A DNA stretch of 64,000 nt, taken from positions 1-64,000 of the forward strand of contig CAWJPY010000006.1 of NCBI GenBank assembly GCA_963844865.1. Reading direction: 5' to 3'. The notes below the pieces were generated by a model that saw nothing but the letters and a program-made list of their open reading frames with translations, was not told where the DNA came from and searched no databases. The stretch comes from CAWJPY01 sp963844865. Lineage in GTDB: Bacteria; Acidobacteriota; Thermoanaerobaculia; Thermoanaerobaculales; Sulfomarinibacteraceae. The position numbers were made by a program, and so were the translations under genes. Shown here piece by piece: positions 43,469 through 53,104 of the stretch (position 1 is the first letter of the stretch; each line of letters opens with the position of its first letter).

Positions 43469-44995
43469 ATGTCCGAGATCAGCAGCATCCTCGAACAGCT
43501 CGACGTCGCCGCCGAAGAGGTGGGCGCCTGCACCGGAACCTGGATCGAGCCCGGCGGCGATGGCCGGCTCGTGTCCATCAGTCCCAGGGACGGGGAGCCC
43601 ATCGGCGCCGTCCGCGAGGCCGACGAGAGCGCCTGCGACCAGGTCATCGACGCCGCCCACGCCGCATTCCTGGAGTGGCGTATGGTCCCGGCGCCGGCTC
43701 GCGGTCAGGTGGTGCGCGATCTCGGCAACGAGCTGCGCGCGCTCAAGGAGCCCCTGGGTCGCCTGGTGTCGCTGGAGATGGGCAAGATCCTCTCCGAGGG
43801 GCTGGGCGAGGTCCAGGAGATGATCGACATGTGCGACTTCGCGGTGGGCCTGTCACGGCAGCTCGGCGGCCCCACCATGATGTCGGAGCGCTCCCGCCAC
43901 CGCATGTATGAGCAGTGGCATCCCCTTGGCGTGACCGGTGTGATCACCGCCTTCAACTTCCCCGTGGCTGTCTGGTCCTGGAACGCCGCCCTCGCCGCGG
44001 TGTGCGGGGACACCGTGGTCTGGAAGCCCTCCTCCGACACGCCCCTGACCGCGGTCGCGGTGCAGAAGGTGGCCAATCGAGTGATGCGGCGGCATGGCCT
44101 CGAAGGCGTGTTCAACCTCCTCATCGGACCCGGACGCCGCGTCGGGGAGCGTCTCCTCAACCACCCTCGGGTCCCCCTGATCTCGTTCACCGGCTCCACC
44201 TCCATGGGACGGCATGTGGCCGAGGCCACCGCCCGCCGCTTCGCCCGCTCGATCCTCGAGCTGGGGGGCAACAACGCCATCGTGGTCGAGCCCGACGCCG
44301 ATCTGGAGCTGGCCCTGCGCGCGATCCTGTTCGCCGCGGTGGGCACAGCCGGCCAGCGCTGCACCTCGCTCAGGCGACTGGTGGTGCACTCCTCTATCGC
44401 CGAGGAGCTCATCGAGCGGTTGCGCACCTCCTATGCCAGCATCACCATCGGTGACCCCCTCGATCCGGAGACCCTCATGGGACCGCTGATCAACCAGGGC
44501 GCCGTGGATGCCCACTTCGCCGCCATCGAGACCATCCGCGCCCAGGGAGGCGAGATCGTCGCCGGCGGCGGCCGCGTCGACCGCCCGGGCCTCTTCGTCG
44601 AGCCCACCATCGCCAGGATCCCGGAGCAGATCGCCGTCGCCTGTGAGGAGACCTTCGCACCCATCCTCTACGTGCTCACCTACGACACCCTGGACGAGGC
44701 GATCGCCATCCACAACGGCGTGCCCCAGGGGCTGTCCTCCGCGGTGTTCACCTCCAGCCTCTACTCGGCGGAGCGGTTCCTCTCCCACGAGGGCTCCGAC
44801 TGCGGCATCGCCAACGTCAACATCGGCACCTCCGGGGCCGAGATCGGCGGCGCGTTCGGCGGCGAGAAGGAGACCGGCGGCGGCCGCGAAGCGGGCTCCG
44901 ACGCCTGGAAGGCGTACATGCGGCGGCAGACCTGCACCATCAACTGGGGCCGCGAGCTGCCCCTGGCCCAGGGGGTGCACTTCGACGTAGAGTAG
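43469..44995 (+). CDS. aldehyde dehydrogenase, ALDH7 (aminoadipate semialdehyde) family
   Basis: The 508-aa NAD-dependent enzyme has TAFNFPVAVWSWNAALA, the cofactor motif FTGSTSMGRHV, the general base Glu in LELGGNNAI, the catalytic Cys in GTAGQRCTSLRRL and the ALDH7 signature GGAFGGEKETGGGREAGSDAW. ALDH7 proteins oxidise alpha-aminoadipate semialdehyde in lysine breakdown. ATG 43469 has GGAGG four nt upstream. Confidence 0.9.
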   Translation: MSEISSILEQLDVAAEEVGACTGTWIEPGGDGRLVSISPRDGEPIGAVREADESACDQVIDAAHAAFLEWRMVPAPARGQVVRDLGNELRALKEPLGRLVSLEMGKILSEGLGEVQEMIDMCDFAVGLSRQLGGPTMMSERSRHRMYEQWHPLGVTGVITAFNFPVAVWSWNAALAAVCGDTVVWKPSSDTPLTAVAVQKVANRVMRRHGLEGVFNLLIGPGRRVGERLLNHPRVPLISFTGSTSMGRHVAEATARRFARSILELGGNNAIVVEPDADLELALRAILFAAVGTAGQRCTSLRRLVVHSSIAEELIERLRTSYASITIGDPLDPETLMGPLINQGAVDAHFAAIETIRAQGGEIVAGGGRVDRPGLFVEPTIARIPEQIAVACEETFAPILYVLTYDTLDEAIAIHNGVPQGLSSAVFTSSLYSAERFLSHEGSDCGIANVNIGTSGAEIGGAFGGEKETGGGREAGSDAWKAYMRRQTCTINWGRELPLAQGVHFDVE

Positions 44996-45044
44996 GGCGT
45001 AACCGGTCTGGACGTCTCTCCGGCGACGCCCTAGGATGGCCGGC

Positions 45045-46384
<1,340 letters not shown>

Positions 46385-46388
<4 letters not shown>

Positions 46389-46969
46389 CCACCTCCATCG
46401 ATCTCGAAGAGCTGGCTCGGACCGGGGCTCTCCGCAGGGGGCACTTCCTGCTGTCGTCCGGTCTCCACGCCGCCGACTACCTGCAGTGCGCGCTCTACCT
46501 CGCCGAGCCGTCACGGGCGGAGCGGGCCGGCCGGGCCGTGGCCGAGATCGCGCGGGCCGAGTCCCTCCAACCGGATCTTGTCGTCTCCCCCGCCCTCGGC
46601 GGCGTGATCATCGGCCACGAGACCGCCCGCGCCCTGGGCGTGCCCTTCCTCTTCACCGAGCGTTCCAACGGCAGCATGGCCCTGCGCCGCGGCTTCGAGG
46701 TCACCGGCGGCCAGCGGGTCCTGGTGGTGGAGGACGTCGTGACCACGGGAGGATCCACGAGAGAGGTCATCGAGCTCATCGCCGAGCACGGAGGCGAGGT
46801 ATTGGGGGTCGCCTCCCTGGTCAACCGCTCACGGATCACCAACCCCTTCGCGCCGCTTCCCTACCACCCACTCCTGGTCGTGGACTTCCCGGTGTGGACG
46901 CCCGAGGAGTGCCCCCTCTGCCGCGAGGGCAAGCCCATCGACCGGCCCGGCTCGCGCACCCTGCGCTGA
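46385..46969 (+). CDS. pyrE: orotate phosphoribosyltransferase
   Basis: PyrE makes OMP from orotate and PRPP in pyrimidine synthesis. The 194-aa protein has LRRGHFLLSSGLHA, SPALGGVIIGHETARALG, FTERSNGSMALRRGF and the PRPP motif VLVVEDVVTTGGSTREV. The C-terminal CPLCREGKPIDRPGSR is typical of the shorter bacterial form. It is coupled to the regulator upstream and to folK two nt downstream. Confidence 0.94.
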
Positions 46970-46971
46970 CG

Positions 46972-47463
46972 GTGGAGATCGTCATCGGGCTGGGCGGAAA
47001 CCTCGGCGACGTGCCGCACAGCTTCCGCGTCGCCCGCTCGGGTCTCGCGCAGCTCGGGGACGTCGTCGGCTGCTCCCGCCTCTTTTGGACCCGCCCCATC
47101 GGACCCTCCCAGCCGGACTATGCCAATGCCGCCCTCGTCCTCGCCACCTGCCTGCCCCCCGGGCGCCTGCTGGACCGGTGTCGCGAGCTGGAGACGGCCG
47201 CCGGGCGCGACCGGGAGCGAGAGGCGCGCTGGGGCCCGCGTCCCCTCGACCTGGACCTGCTGATCGCCCGGGGCCTCGTCCACCGCGGTCCGTGGCTGGA
47301 GCTCCCCCACCCTCGCTTCGCCGAGCGGCGGTTCGCGTTGGCTCCCGCCGCCGAGGTCGCGGGGGGTTGGCTGCATCCGTTGCTGGGTCGCACCGTGTCG
47401 GACCTCGCGGCCGCCGCCGCCGCGCGGGAGCCGACCGCGGTGCGCCGGGACGGGAGCTGGTGA
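46972..47463 (+). CDS. folK: 2-amino-4-hydroxy-6-hydroxymethyldihydropteridine pyrophosphokinase
   Basis: HPPK transfers pyrophosphate from ATP to the pterin in folate synthesis. The 163-aa protein has VIGLGGNLGD, SRLFWTRPIGPSQPDYANAA, the signature RWGPRPLDLDLL and LPHPRFAERRFAL. GTG 46972 starts it directly after pyrE. Confidence 0.93.
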   Translation: MEIVIGLGGNLGDVPHSFRVARSGLAQLGDVVGCSRLFWTRPIGPSQPDYANAALVLATCLPPGRLLDRCRELETAAGRDREREARWGPRPLDLDLLIARGLVHRGPWLELPHPRFAERRFALAPAAEVAGGWLHPLLGRTVSDLAAAAAAREPTAVRRDGSW

Positions 47464-47548
47464 GGGCTCCAGGCCCCCCTTCCAGACTGCCTCTGAGCTG
47501 CCACACGTTTGCCACACCCGACGGCGGCGCCTCTGCTACTCTGGCGCG

Positions 47549-50110
47549 GTGAAGGTGAGCTGGCGCGGGGTGCTGGTCAAGGTCGGCGCGGCGATCGCCG
47601 GCGGTTGCGTTGTCGGCGCCGCCGCGGGGTGGGTCCTGGCCCAGTCGCTGCACGTCCCGCAGGTGGACCAGCTCGCCACCTTCCGCCCCGCCGCCACCAC
47701 CCGCCTCTACGGCTCGGACGGGGAGCAGGTGGCCTCGTACGCCCTCGAGCGCAGAGTCGAGGTCCGCCCGGACCAGATTCCGGAGCACCTCAAGAAGGCC
47801 ATCGTCGCCATCGAGGACGCGGATTTCTACCAGCACGGCGGGATCGACCCCAAGGCGATCCTTCGCGCCGCCGCAGTCACCTTCCGCAACTTCGTCACAG
47901 GCCGAAAGCGGGTCATCACCCAAGGAGGGTCGACCCTCACCCAGCAGCTCGCTCTCAATTTGTTCCTGAAGCGGGAGCGCACCCTACAACGCAAGATCAA
48001 GGAGGCGCTCCTCGCCATCGACATCGAGAAGCGCTTCTCCAAAGACCAGATCATCACCATGTACGCCAACGAGATCTTCCTCGGTCACGGGGCGTACGGG
48101 GTGGAGGCGGCGGCACAGCTGTACTTCAACAAGCCGGCCAGCGAGCTCACCCTCGCCGAGTCGGCGCTGCTCGCCGGGATGATCCCGAGCGCCAACAACC
48201 GGTACAATCCCGTCAAGCGGCCCCAGGCGGCCCTGCAGCGCCGCAACAAGGTGTTGAGTCGGATGCTCGAGCTCGGATTCATCACCCGGCAGGAGTACGA
48301 CGAGGCCGTCGCCGAGCCCCTGGGGGTTTCCATCCACCGGCGGCACGCGGACACCGGCGAGTACTTCCTCGAGATGGTCCGCCAGGAGATCGAACGCCGC
48401 TACGGAACCGACGCGCTCTACACCGCCGGTCTCCAGGTCCACCTGACCATGGACCCCAAGCTCCAGGCCCTCGCCGAGACGAGCCTGCGCGACGGTCTGG
48501 TGAATCTGGAGCAGACCTATATCGGTTTCCGCCCCCCACCCAACGTGGTCCGGGACGGGAAGGCGGCGACGCCGCAAGACTACCGGGACCCGTCCTGGGC
48601 CACCCTCGATCTGCGCCCCTCGGCCATGGTCCGGGCGGTGGTCACCGAGGTGTCCTCGCGACGGGCGAAGCTGAGGATCGCAGACCACGTCGCGAGCCTC
48701 GACGTGGCCCAGGCGAAGTGGACCGGCGCGAGCTCACTGACCCACATCCTCCATCCCGGCGACCTCGTGCTGGTCCGTCTGCCCGACGAGCTCTCCGAGC
48801 TCGAAGCCTCCGAGGACGGGGCCGCGACCGAGACCCCTCCCCTGGCCGTCGAGCTCCTCCAGGAGCCCGAGATCGAGGGCGCGATGGTCGTCATGGACAA
48901 CCGCACCGGCGCGATCCTGGCTCTGGTCGGCGGCTTCGACTTCGGACGCAGCGAGTTCAACCGGGCGGTGCAGTCCACCCTGCAGTGCGGCTCGGCCTTC
49001 AAGCCCTTCGTGTACATGACCGCCTTCCAGCAGGGATACACTCCGGCCGACACCCTCTTCGACGCCCCGTTCCTGCTCCCCGACGCCGAGGGCCGGCTCA
49101 CCTACTGCCCCAAGAACTACTACGACCGCTACTACGGCATCACGACCCTGCGGCGGGCCCTGGAGATGAGCTTCAACGCCACCGCCGTCAAGCTGCAGCA
49201 GCTCGTGGGCGGCCAGGCGGTGGTGGACACCGCCAAGAGCTTCGGCATCACCACCGAGCTCCACCCCTACCCTTCGCTGGCCCTCGGGGCATTCGAGGTC
49301 AAGCTCATCGACCTGGTGCGGGCATACACCGGCATCGCCAACCTGGGAGAGCTGCCGGAGCCGTACTTCATCGACCAGATCTCGGATCGCGACGGCCGCC
49401 TGGTGGAGCGCTTCTTCCCACGCACCGAACGAGTGATGCCGGCGCCCGTCAGCTACCTCATGGTGCACATCCTGCGCGGCGTCATGGAGCGCGGGACCGG
49501 CCAGTCTGCGGCGTCGTTGCCAGGCAACCTCGCGGGCAAGACGGGCACCACGGATTCCTACTCGGATGCGTGGTTCGTGGGGTTTTCGCCGCGCATCACG
49601 GTGGGCGTGTGGGTCGGGCGCGACCTCAAGAAGCCCATCGCCAAGCGCATGACCGGCGCCAAGGCGGCGCAGCCCATCTGGAACCGCTTCATGGCGACCT
49701 ACCTGGAGGGGCTCGACCCCGACGCGCGCACCGAGGACTTCCCGGTCCCACCCGGGGTGGTGTTCAGTCCGGTCGACTGGTACACCGGCGAGCGGGCGAT
49801 CCCGCCCTGCCCGGGCCAGTCCAAGGTGATCCTGGAGGCCTTCCTCGACGGCACCGAGCCCAACGCGCCGTGCAGCCAGAGCCTGCCCGACCTCGCGGAG
49901 CTGCCGTGGCCGTTCCAGCTGCCCTTCTACTCGCCCCGGCCCGGTGAGCCCATGCCCTCCGCCGAAGCGGTGGCCGTGGCGGACCATCGCGTCGCTCCCG
50001 ACGACGAGGACACCGACACCGCGGAGGCCGACACCGAGGCGGACGAAGCGATCGACGTCCCGTACCCACCCGACGCCTTCACCAAGAGGGACCACGCGGG
50101 CACTCGCTGA
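47549..50110 (+). CDS. class A penicillin-binding protein (PBP1A type)
   Basis: The 853-aa bifunctional enzyme polymerises and crosslinks peptidoglycan in the periplasm. An N-terminal membrane anchor is followed by the GT51 domain (IEDADFYQHGG, TQGGSTLTQQLALNLFL, EIFLGHGAYGVEAAA) and the transpeptidase (nucleophile GSAFKPF, SFN, AGKTGTTD). An OB-like insert spans about residues 310-400. The last 100 residues are acidic and disordered-looking. The start is GTG. Confidence 0.95.
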   Translation: MKVSWRGVLVKVGAAIAGGCVVGAAAGWVLAQSLHVPQVDQLATFRPAATTRLYGSDGEQVASYALERRVEVRPDQIPEHLKKAIVAIEDADFYQHGGIDPKAILRAAAVTFRNFVTGRKRVITQGGSTLTQQLALNLFLKRERTLQRKIKEALLAIDIEKRFSKDQIITMYANEIFLGHGAYGVEAAAQLYFNKPASELTLAESALLAGMIPSANNRYNPVKRPQAALQRRNKVLSRMLELGFITRQEYDEAVAEPLGVSIHRRHADTGEYFLEMVRQEIERRYGTDALYTAGLQVHLTMDPKLQALAETSLRDGLVNLEQTYIGFRPPPNVVRDGKAATPQDYRDPSWATLDLRPSAMVRAVVTEVSSRRAKLRIADHVASLDVAQAKWTGASSLTHILHPGDLVLVRLPDELSELEASEDGAATETPPLAVELLQEPEIEGAMVVMDNRTGAILALVGGFDFGRSEFNRAVQSTLQCGSAFKPFVYMTAFQQGYTPADTLFDAPFLLPDAEGRLTYCPKNYYDRYYGITTLRRALEMSFNATAVKLQQLVGGQAVVDTAKSFGITTELHPYPSLALGAFEVKLIDLVRAYTGIANLGELPEPYFIDQISDRDGRLVERFFPRTERVMPAPVSYLMVHILRGVMERGTGQSAASLPGNLAGKTGTTDSYSDAWFVGFSPRITVGVWVGRDLKKPIAKRMTGAKAAQPIWNRFMATYLEGLDPDARTEDFPVPPGVVFSPVDWYTGERAIPPCPGQSKVILEAFLDGTEPNAPCSQSLPDLAELPWPFQLPFYSPRPGEPMPSAEAVAVADHRVAPDDEDTDTAEADTEADEAIDVPYPPDAFTKRDHAGTR

Positions 50111-50446
50111 TGCTGCCTCCCTGAACCAGGGTCGGCGCGCAGCACCTCGGTCGCGCCCTGCTTCCCATGCCTTCCCCGCGGTGAACCCAAGGGCAACGGC
50201 AGCGCACTCACGCGGAACAGCGGCCTTCCAGAGAACGGCGCGATCCTCGGGCGTGCCACTGGTGACACTTTCCCGCGCCACCGCGTACCAGTCCTGCATC
50301 GCTTCCGGTCGGAACAGTGTCAGCGGTGGCAACCTCGGGGAAGGCGTCGATACATCGGCGCGTCGCGAGAGGCGTCACTCCACGTGACCGCTGCCGCTGA
50401 ACGCTGTCGTTGCTTGCTGTCTCTGCCGCCGCGACCCTCAGGCCAG
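50111..50446. other. 336-nt region between convergent genes, possible gene remnant
   Basis: On the minus strand, ATG near 50299 opens a protein-like stretch (MQDWYAVARESVTSGTPEDR..ECAAVALGFTAGKAWEAG) of about 60 residues that then runs into the antisense of the PBP gene. It may be a remnant or a frameshifted small gene. No terminator with a T-run is visible. Confidence 0.3.
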
Positions 50447-50950
50447 CTACCCGCGGGCTGTGCCGTCCGGGTGCAGGATGCCCTCGAGCGTGTTGAAGAA
50501 ACCCGTGGGCGGCATGTAGCCGGGGATCCGACCCATCTCACGGCCCGAGGTGTCCAGAAGGACGATGGTGGGAGGGCCGTCGATGCGGAACCGATCCAGC
50601 ACCGCCCGGTCCGCCCGGTCGATGTCCACGCTCAGAGGGACCACGTCCTGGGCGAGGACACCCGCCACCTTGGCGTCGCGGTAGGTGGTGGAGTCGAGGA
50701 CCTTGCACCACACACACCAGTCGGCGTAGAAGCTGACCAGCACCGGCTTGTTTTCGGCGCGCGCGCGAGCGAAGGCTGCATCCCAGTCCTTCTCCCAGTG
50801 GACATCCGGAGCCTGATGGGAGGTGACGGCAGCGGTCTCCGGCTGGGAGGCCCGCGGCTCCCCTCCACCGCACGCGACCGCGCCGACCAGCAATCCGCCG
50901 ACCAGCAACCCACATCCACCGAGCTTCACCGCACCTTTCAAACCAATCAC
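50447..50950 (-). CDS. thioredoxin-fold lipoprotein
   Basis: The 167-aa protein has a lipoprotein signal (LLVGGLLVGAVAC) and a thioredoxin domain with the redox motif FYADWCVWCKVLD and the cis-Pro in DGPPTIVLLD. It resembles the C-terminal domain of DsbD and other thiol reductases anchored in the envelope. GTG 50950 has GGAGG 5-6 nt upstream. Its stop faces the PBP gene. Confidence 0.85.
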   Translation of the reverse strand: MIGLKGAVKLGGCGLLVGGLLVGAVACGGGEPRASQPETAAVTSHQAPDVHWEKDWDAAFARARAENKPVLVSFYADWCVWCKVLDSTTYRDAKVAGVLAQDVVPLSVDIDRADRAVLDRFRIDGPPTIVLLDTSGREMGRIPGYMPPTGFFNTLEGILHPDGTARG

Positions 50951-51074
50951 ACGAGCCTCCCGGCGCCGGCAACTCCGACGGCCCGACATGATATCACCCG
51001 ATGGCCATACAGAAAGATGAGGGCCCGACCCGTCCCACCTTGCCCGTCGCCGCGGCGCGTGCCATGATCCGGCC

Positions 51075-52307
51075 GTGCCCCGGAGCCCCGTCTCGCTGTA
51101 CCGCCGTATCGAGCGCGCCCTGGAGACCATGACCTCTGCCGGCTCGCCCCTGGAGACCCTGCACCGGACGGCGGTCTACCTCGTCGAGAGCTTTGCCGAC
51201 GACCTCGGTATCTCGGGCGGCAGGATCTACACCCAGGATGACGGCAGCTACGAGCTGGTGAGCACCTTCGGCGAGGTCAGCAAGGCGCCCGTCGGGCTCC
51301 GGGTGTGGCGCACCTATCCCCCCTTCGAAGAGCTGCTGGCGGTGGGATCGCTGGTCATGGCCCGAGACGACCCGCGGCTCGACCAGCGCCTCGAGGAGGA
51401 CCTCGGCACCCGCGACTGGTTCGCGGCCATCGCCGTGGCCCACGGCCGTTTCGTGCTGTCCTTCGACGTCGCGGACGGCGGTCACCACGACGAGCTGGTG
51501 GCCACGCTCAACATCGTGCGCCTCGTCCTCAACCAGAAGGTGCGCGAGGAGCAGGTGCTGGGGGTGCTCGAGGAGGCCCACCAGATCCAGCTCTCGATCC
51601 TCCCCCACCACCTCCCGAGCACCAGCGAGTTCCAGATCGCAGCGCGCAGCCTGCCTGCAGAGGTGGTGGGGGGTGACTTCTACGACGTGATCATGCTCGA
51701 CGACGAGCTGTTCACCGTGGTGGTGGCCGATGCCACCGGACACGGTCTGCCCGCCGCCCTCCAGGTCCGGGACATGTTCACCGGGCTGCGCATGGGCCTG
51801 TCCCGAGAGTTCAAGCTCACCCGCACGCTGGAGCGGCTCAACCAGATCATCCACCGGACCCGGCTGGCCACCAAGTTCGTGTCGGCGTTCGTTGCCGAGG
51901 TCCACCCCAACGGCACGATCCTGTACTGCAACGCCGGCCATCCCCCCGCGCTTCTGGTGCGCGGCGACGGGGCCATCGACGAGCTCGCCAAGGGGGGGAT
52001 GCTGCTCGGTCCGACACCTGCCGCCGCCTACGAGATCGGCGTCGCGGAGATCCTCCCCGGCGATCTTCTCGTGGTGTACACCGACGGCATCACCGAGGCC
52101 CGCCGGGACAGCGACTCCGACGAGGAGTACGGAGAGGCCCGCCTCATCCACACGCTGCGCAAGGTCCGGCACCTCGACCCGGTGGCGGTCGTCGATCGCA
52201 CCTTCACCGCGGTGAACGACTTCAGCGGCGCGGCGTCGCCCCACGACGATCAGACGGTGCTCGTGGTCAAGCGTCGGCCGGCCGCTCTCGAGGAGGCGCC
52301 CGCATGA
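51075..52307 (+). CDS. PP2C phosphatase, SpoIIE/RsbU type
   Basis: The 410-aa protein has an N-terminal GAF-like sensor (about residues 20-165) and a PP2C domain: LEEAHQIQLSILPHHLP, VVGGDFYDVIM, VADATGHGLPAALQ, CNAGHPPALLV, YTDGITEARRD and DDQTVLVV. It has no STAS or kinase neighbour, so its substrate is elsewhere, possibly one of the partner-switching proteins in this window. The start is GTG. The stop overlaps the next gene (ATGA). Confidence 0.9.
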   Translation: MPRSPVSLYRRIERALETMTSAGSPLETLHRTAVYLVESFADDLGISGGRIYTQDDGSYELVSTFGEVSKAPVGLRVWRTYPPFEELLAVGSLVMARDDPRLDQRLEEDLGTRDWFAAIAVAHGRFVLSFDVADGGHHDELVATLNIVRLVLNQKVREEQVLGVLEEAHQIQLSILPHHLPSTSEFQIAARSLPAEVVGGDFYDVIMLDDELFTVVVADATGHGLPAALQVRDMFTGLRMGLSREFKLTRTLERLNQIIHRTRLATKFVSAFVAEVHPNGTILYCNAGHPPALLVRGDGAIDELAKGGMLLGPTPAAAYEIGVAEILPGDLLVVYTDGITEARRDSDSDEEYGEARLIHTLRKVRHLDPVAVVDRTFTAVNDFSGAASPHDDQTVLVVKRRPAALEEAPA

Positions 52308-53017
52308 CCAACCCATCCGATCTCACGGCCGACCGCTTCTTCGAGCTCGAGGGCTTCGCCCACGTCCCGCTGTTCGCCGCCGACACACCGGTGTGGTCGG
52401 CGTTGGGTGCGGCACTGACCGCCTACCTCGACGCGCGCTCGGAGTGGAAGATCGAGTGTGAGCTGCCGGCCGGCGTCCACCTGCTCGGCGACCGCATCGC
52501 CATCGCCCCGGGCTGCAGGATCGAGCCGGGAGCGGTGCTCGTCGGTCCGGCCATCCTGGAGGAGGGCGTCGAGATCCGCACCGGTGCGTACGTCCGCCAG
52601 TGTGTGATCCTCGGTCGGGAAAGCCTGGTGGGCGCCCACTCCGAGGTCAAGGGATCCATCCTGCTGCCCGGCGCCAAGGCGCCCCACCAGGCCTATGTGG
52701 GCGATTCCATCCTCGGCCGTGGCGTCAACCTCGGGGCGGGCACCATCCTCTCCAACGTCAAGAACGTGGGCCGCGAGGTCAGCTTCCGCCACCGGGGCGA
52801 GCGGGTCGACACGGGGCTGCGCAAGTTCGGCGCCGTCCTCGGGGACGGCTGCAAGACCGGCTGCAACACCGTCCTCAACCCCGGCGTGCTGCTGGGCCCG
52901 GGCTGCGTGACCTACCCCAACACCACGCTGCGCAGCGGCTTCTACCCCGCCAACACCCTGATCAAGGTCCGGCAGCAGCAGCAGGAGATGTCCATGGAAC
53001 GGCTGCGCCGGGAGTAA
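52304..53017 (+). CDS. left-handed beta-helix (hexapeptide repeat) nucleotidyltransferase/acyltransferase-like protein
   Basis: The 237-aa protein carries hexapeptide repeats (IAPGCRIEPGAVLVGPAILEE, VILGRESLVGAHSEVKGSIL) and a GlmU C-terminal-like core with VGDSILGRGVNLGAGTILSN and FGAVLGDGCKTGCNTVLNPG. There is no N-terminal pyrophosphorylase domain. It may acetylate or bind a sugar nucleotide. It is translationally coupled to the phosphatase upstream. Confidence 0.78.
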   Translation: MTNPSDLTADRFFELEGFAHVPLFAADTPVWSALGAALTAYLDARSEWKIECELPAGVHLLGDRIAIAPGCRIEPGAVLVGPAILEEGVEIRTGAYVRQCVILGRESLVGAHSEVKGSILLPGAKAPHQAYVGDSILGRGVNLGAGTILSNVKNVGREVSFRHRGERVDTGLRKFGAVLGDGCKTGCNTVLNPGVLLGPGCVTYPNTTLRSGFYPANTLIKVRQQQQEMSMERLRRE

Positions 53018-53104
53018 ATCGCGGCCCTCCCTGCGGACGGCGGACAGGGCACTCGAGCCTGGCACCCATGTTGCAGCAATGTTCGGTGGGACGGGAGGTG
53101 GACC

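Noticed and set aside
48734..50332. Long minus-strand open frame opposite the PBP gene
   Set aside because: It is antisense to a gene with clear GT51 and transpeptidase motifs and is explained by GC-rich codon bias; only its first 60 residues outside the PBP gene look protein-like.
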